A stretch of 64,000 bases of DNA from Pelecanus crispus (taxonomy: Eukaryota; Chordata; Aves; Pelecaniformes; Pelecanidae): positions 3,112,372 to 3,176,371 of the forward strand of contig NC_134655.1 of NCBI RefSeq assembly GCF_030463565.1, written 5' to 3'. The notes beneath the pieces were generated by a model. That model saw nothing but the letters and a program-made list of their open reading frames with translations. It was not told the DNA's origin and did no database searches. Of this stretch, positions 61,152 to 64,000 are shown piece after piece; position 1 is the first letter of the stretch; each line of letters begins with the position of its first letter. The position numbers and the translations under genes were made by a program.

Positions 61152-64000
61152 TTCAGACTTCACAAGAGATCCTATTATTTTTACTAGTGACTTCTCCAAC
61201 AGAGTCATATTTTGTAACAACTTTCCCTTCTCTTCCCCATTTTTCCAGCTACGTACTAGGAGATGGTGAAAATGTAATGAGGATTGACTGGTACTAACCT
61301 ATGAGCAAGCTGTATTTTTGTTATATTCAGTAAGAGCTCTCCACTACACGTGATAAGCTGCCACATTTACACATTAACGCCTTCCCAGAAATGCCAGGAA
61401 AGCCCATTTTTGGTTACTTTCGGCAGCACTTTGCAGTTCTGCACTGGGACTCCTGCATTTTACATGAGTTTGTGCACACATGCAATGGTCCTATCATACA
61501 TTTATGCACATAATCTGTATACAGCATCATGATACTATCTTGCAGCAGATAAAATAAATTAAGGAAACCACTAGAACATACTCACTTGATGTAAAACAGC
61601 AGAGCTCTACAAGGAAGTGAGTAGAGCTGTATTTGTACGTACCAGTTTTAAGATATCTCTCTACAGCTCTGGGACAAAAGTTAGACGTAGACAGTTACCC
61701 TACCACTCATACTGAAACCAAAGTGGATTGACTTTCCCCCCCGATAGGTTTCCCGGCTTTCTTTGTCCTATGGGGTAGTACCTGCCTTGCCTTTGCCTGT
61801 AAGCTGCATGCACGGTGTTGTTGCTTTTAGTCATCACCTGCTTCCTCCTTGCTCAGATTTCCCAGTCGTCCCATCCCCCACTTCAAAATTTTATCGTCAC
61901 TTAATGTGGAAATATGGGCAGGGTACATGGAGCACACAGCAAGGTCTGTCAGCACAGATTGCAAGTAAAGCTGTTTAAAACACAAAACTTTTAATTGCCA
62001 CCAAGTGACAAAGTGGCCATTTGCAGCAGAAATTTGTCTCGTTATTACAAATGCAGTGGTTTGTTTGTAAGTATATAGGACCATACGGTGAGCAGGTGCT
62101 TGCACCATGAGAGGGTGCTGGAGTCCACACAATCCTCATCTGCGCTCCGCTCCATCCAGCTCAGGAGCCGAGCGTTCTCCATGGGGACAGGAGACTGACC
62201 GAAAGGAGCCTCTGTGCTGGTAACTACAGAAGATCACTGGGGATGAAAAATCATAATCTTGTTTTGTCACCTTTATAGCCTTGCCCAAATATTGTTCGAA
62301 ATATTTCCCCACAACTTTTGTCTTCATATACTCCAGAGAGATTGGAAATATGATCAAATGCACTTATAGTACAGATTTAAGTAAAAAAATCACATGAAAT
62401 ACCATAAATGTGACATTTTCTATTTTCCGAGTTCTTCATTTTGCACCCTAAATAACATCCTTTTAATTAGACAGTTGATATATCTCTTCCCATATCTCTT
62501 AAAGGCAAAACATTAAACCAAATTTCATTCTATATACCTACAGCAAACCTGTCTTCCCCATCCCTCTTCCTCTCCTAGCAGTTTATCAAGTGAATCCTGA
62601 ACTTTTGTCACAGGTATTTGCTATTTGACACTGGACTAACCACATCAGTCGGCAGCAACTAAGTCTGCTAACTTAACGGCTGGGTCTTTTTCTCTTGCCT
62701 CTGCAAAGCAGAGGGGGGGCCTTCCTCACACAGCGCCCTTAGAGAAGAACAGACAGGGAGAGAAACGTGCTGCATCCAGGGAGACGCTTCTGTGATGTCT
62801 TAAATCTCTGCATCCTCTCAGCAAATGGAGTCCTTGTCCTTGTGGCACCCTCAAAAGAGGGGATGGGATGGGATGCTGGGGACAAACGCTGGGTAAGAAC
62901 CTGTTGCTACAGCGGTTACAGCAATCCCACGTGCAGCGCGTGCTGCTGCTGCTTCGCTGCTCCACAAACCTCTGTCTTCAAAATGGGCATGCACATAACA
63001 CTTGCAGCACAGCAAATCTTATGAGGGGAATACAGATCAGAGAAAATGCTGCTTTTTGGTGGCTTGAATCAGCTAAGTGTCAGTGCAGTTCTCTAAAACG
63101 AAACAGAAGCGTTTCCCAGGCCAAAAGGCTTCACCAAGCCGGAGCCCGCTGCACACAGTGAATATGCTCAGAAGGTTTCAGAAGAGCATCCCATGGCCTC
63201 TTCTAACGGCCTGGCCCCGTGACCCTGGCTAGCAGCCCCATGCACCCGAGCCCAGCTCTGTCCTCTGACACGCAGACTGAAGCGGGAGCAATGTCTGATA
63301 GAACAGATCTGACACAAGTACGGTCTTTTTGACCCCCGGTTCTTACATGGATCCAGTTCTTACACTTATGCGAGTACTGTAGCAGGACACACAGTTTCTG
63401 GTTTCTAAAATAGTTGTATTCTGTGATTACTTTTTTTAAAAAAAAAAAAACCCATGTCTTTTTCAATCACTCTCCAGTATCTTTTTTTCCCCTCATGCTA
63501 CTGAACTTTGAAACCAGATAAACACACTTCTAGCCAATTCATTATTTCCTTATCTTTTAAAACAACATATTGTGGAGCTTTGAGCCCTCTGACTGTGGTG
63601 AAGCTTCAGCAAAACTCTTTTTTTTTTTTTTAATTTAAGTCCATACCATCTTCCAAGAATGAGATGTACGCAATTATGTGATTCTTTAGAGTTTCGTTTT
63701 AAACCATAAAAATAAGAATGTAGTCTCAGAGAAGCACAGAAGAGAATGACAATTTTATAATTCACCGGATTTTGCAGATTGATTTTTTGCAAATCAATTG
63801 ACTTGATTTTCTTTGTACCTGGTGGACATGACTTCAGAGCTGAACAGCAGTGCTGAGTGTAGGCAGGCAGCATATGCCATGTGTAATTTTTTAATTTCCT
63901 GGTAGCAGCAATTCTTACAGGCACAATAGCAGGTTTGTTTATTTTTTGTTCTTCATCAGACCTTTTATTAACATTCTGTTAGATCTCTTGACTGCACCTG

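Larger units (their letters stand above)
58191..64000. other. Non-coding right flank
   Basis: No exon, RNA gene or clear transposon recognised. Holds a (TA/TATG)n simple repeat at about 58575-58613, a short (CAT)n at 59748-59758 and a 22-bp perfect palindrome at 61130-61151. Confidence 0.5.

Overview
This is a vertebrate nuclear segment, almost certainly from a bird. It carries split genes with GT-AG introns, two CpG-island promoters, and several CR1 retrotransposon fragments, some with the 3' tail (ATTCTATG-type octamers) typical of avian CR1. I saw no bacterial, plasmid or viral features. The species cannot be named from the sequence alone.

Two protein-coding genes account for the coding content, and they converge. 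UPRT (uracil phosphoribosyltransferase homologue) lies on the + strand as seven coding exons between 6118 and 24517. They join in frame to 276 codons plus stop, starting in a CpG island at about 5.64-6.96 kb. ZDHHC15 (DHHC-type protein S-palmitoyltransferase) lies on the - strand. Its first coding exon is at 57123 in a second CpG island, and ten exons can be traced down to 40823. They join in perfect phase to 329 codons plus one base and end at an intact splice donor. The terminal coding exon is not certain; a weak candidate is at 33327-33245. The UPRT/ZDHHC15 tail-to-tail order is the one I recall from the human Xq13 region, so the layout looks ancestral.

The most unusual structure is a recent inverted duplication. 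Bases 1-1723 are a reverse-complement copy of 44213-45629, at roughly 99% identity by eye outside one 306-bp length difference. The right arm is ZDHHC15 intron 6, exon 7 and intron 7. The left arm therefore holds an orphan, base-for-base identical copy of exon 7 (145-265) with intact splice sites, now on the + strand upstream of UPRT. The left arm runs off the window edge, so its full size is unknown. The two arms bracket the whole UPRT gene.

Region by region: 1-1723 left arm; 1724-5640 non-coding; 5640-24816 UPRT; about 24.8-32.7 kb intergenic, with a CR1 endonuclease fragment near 29.7-30.0 kb and GC-rich pockets; about 32.7-57.1 kb ZDHHC15, whose intron 2 holds a long 5'-truncated CR1 with an open reverse-transcriptase-derived frame; 57.1-57.35 kb promoter; 57.35-64 kb upstream flank with an old CR1 reverse-transcriptase fragment and simple repeats. 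The two genes work in separate processes (pyrimidine-salvage-related protein; membrane protein palmitoylation), and nothing seen suggests a functional link between them.
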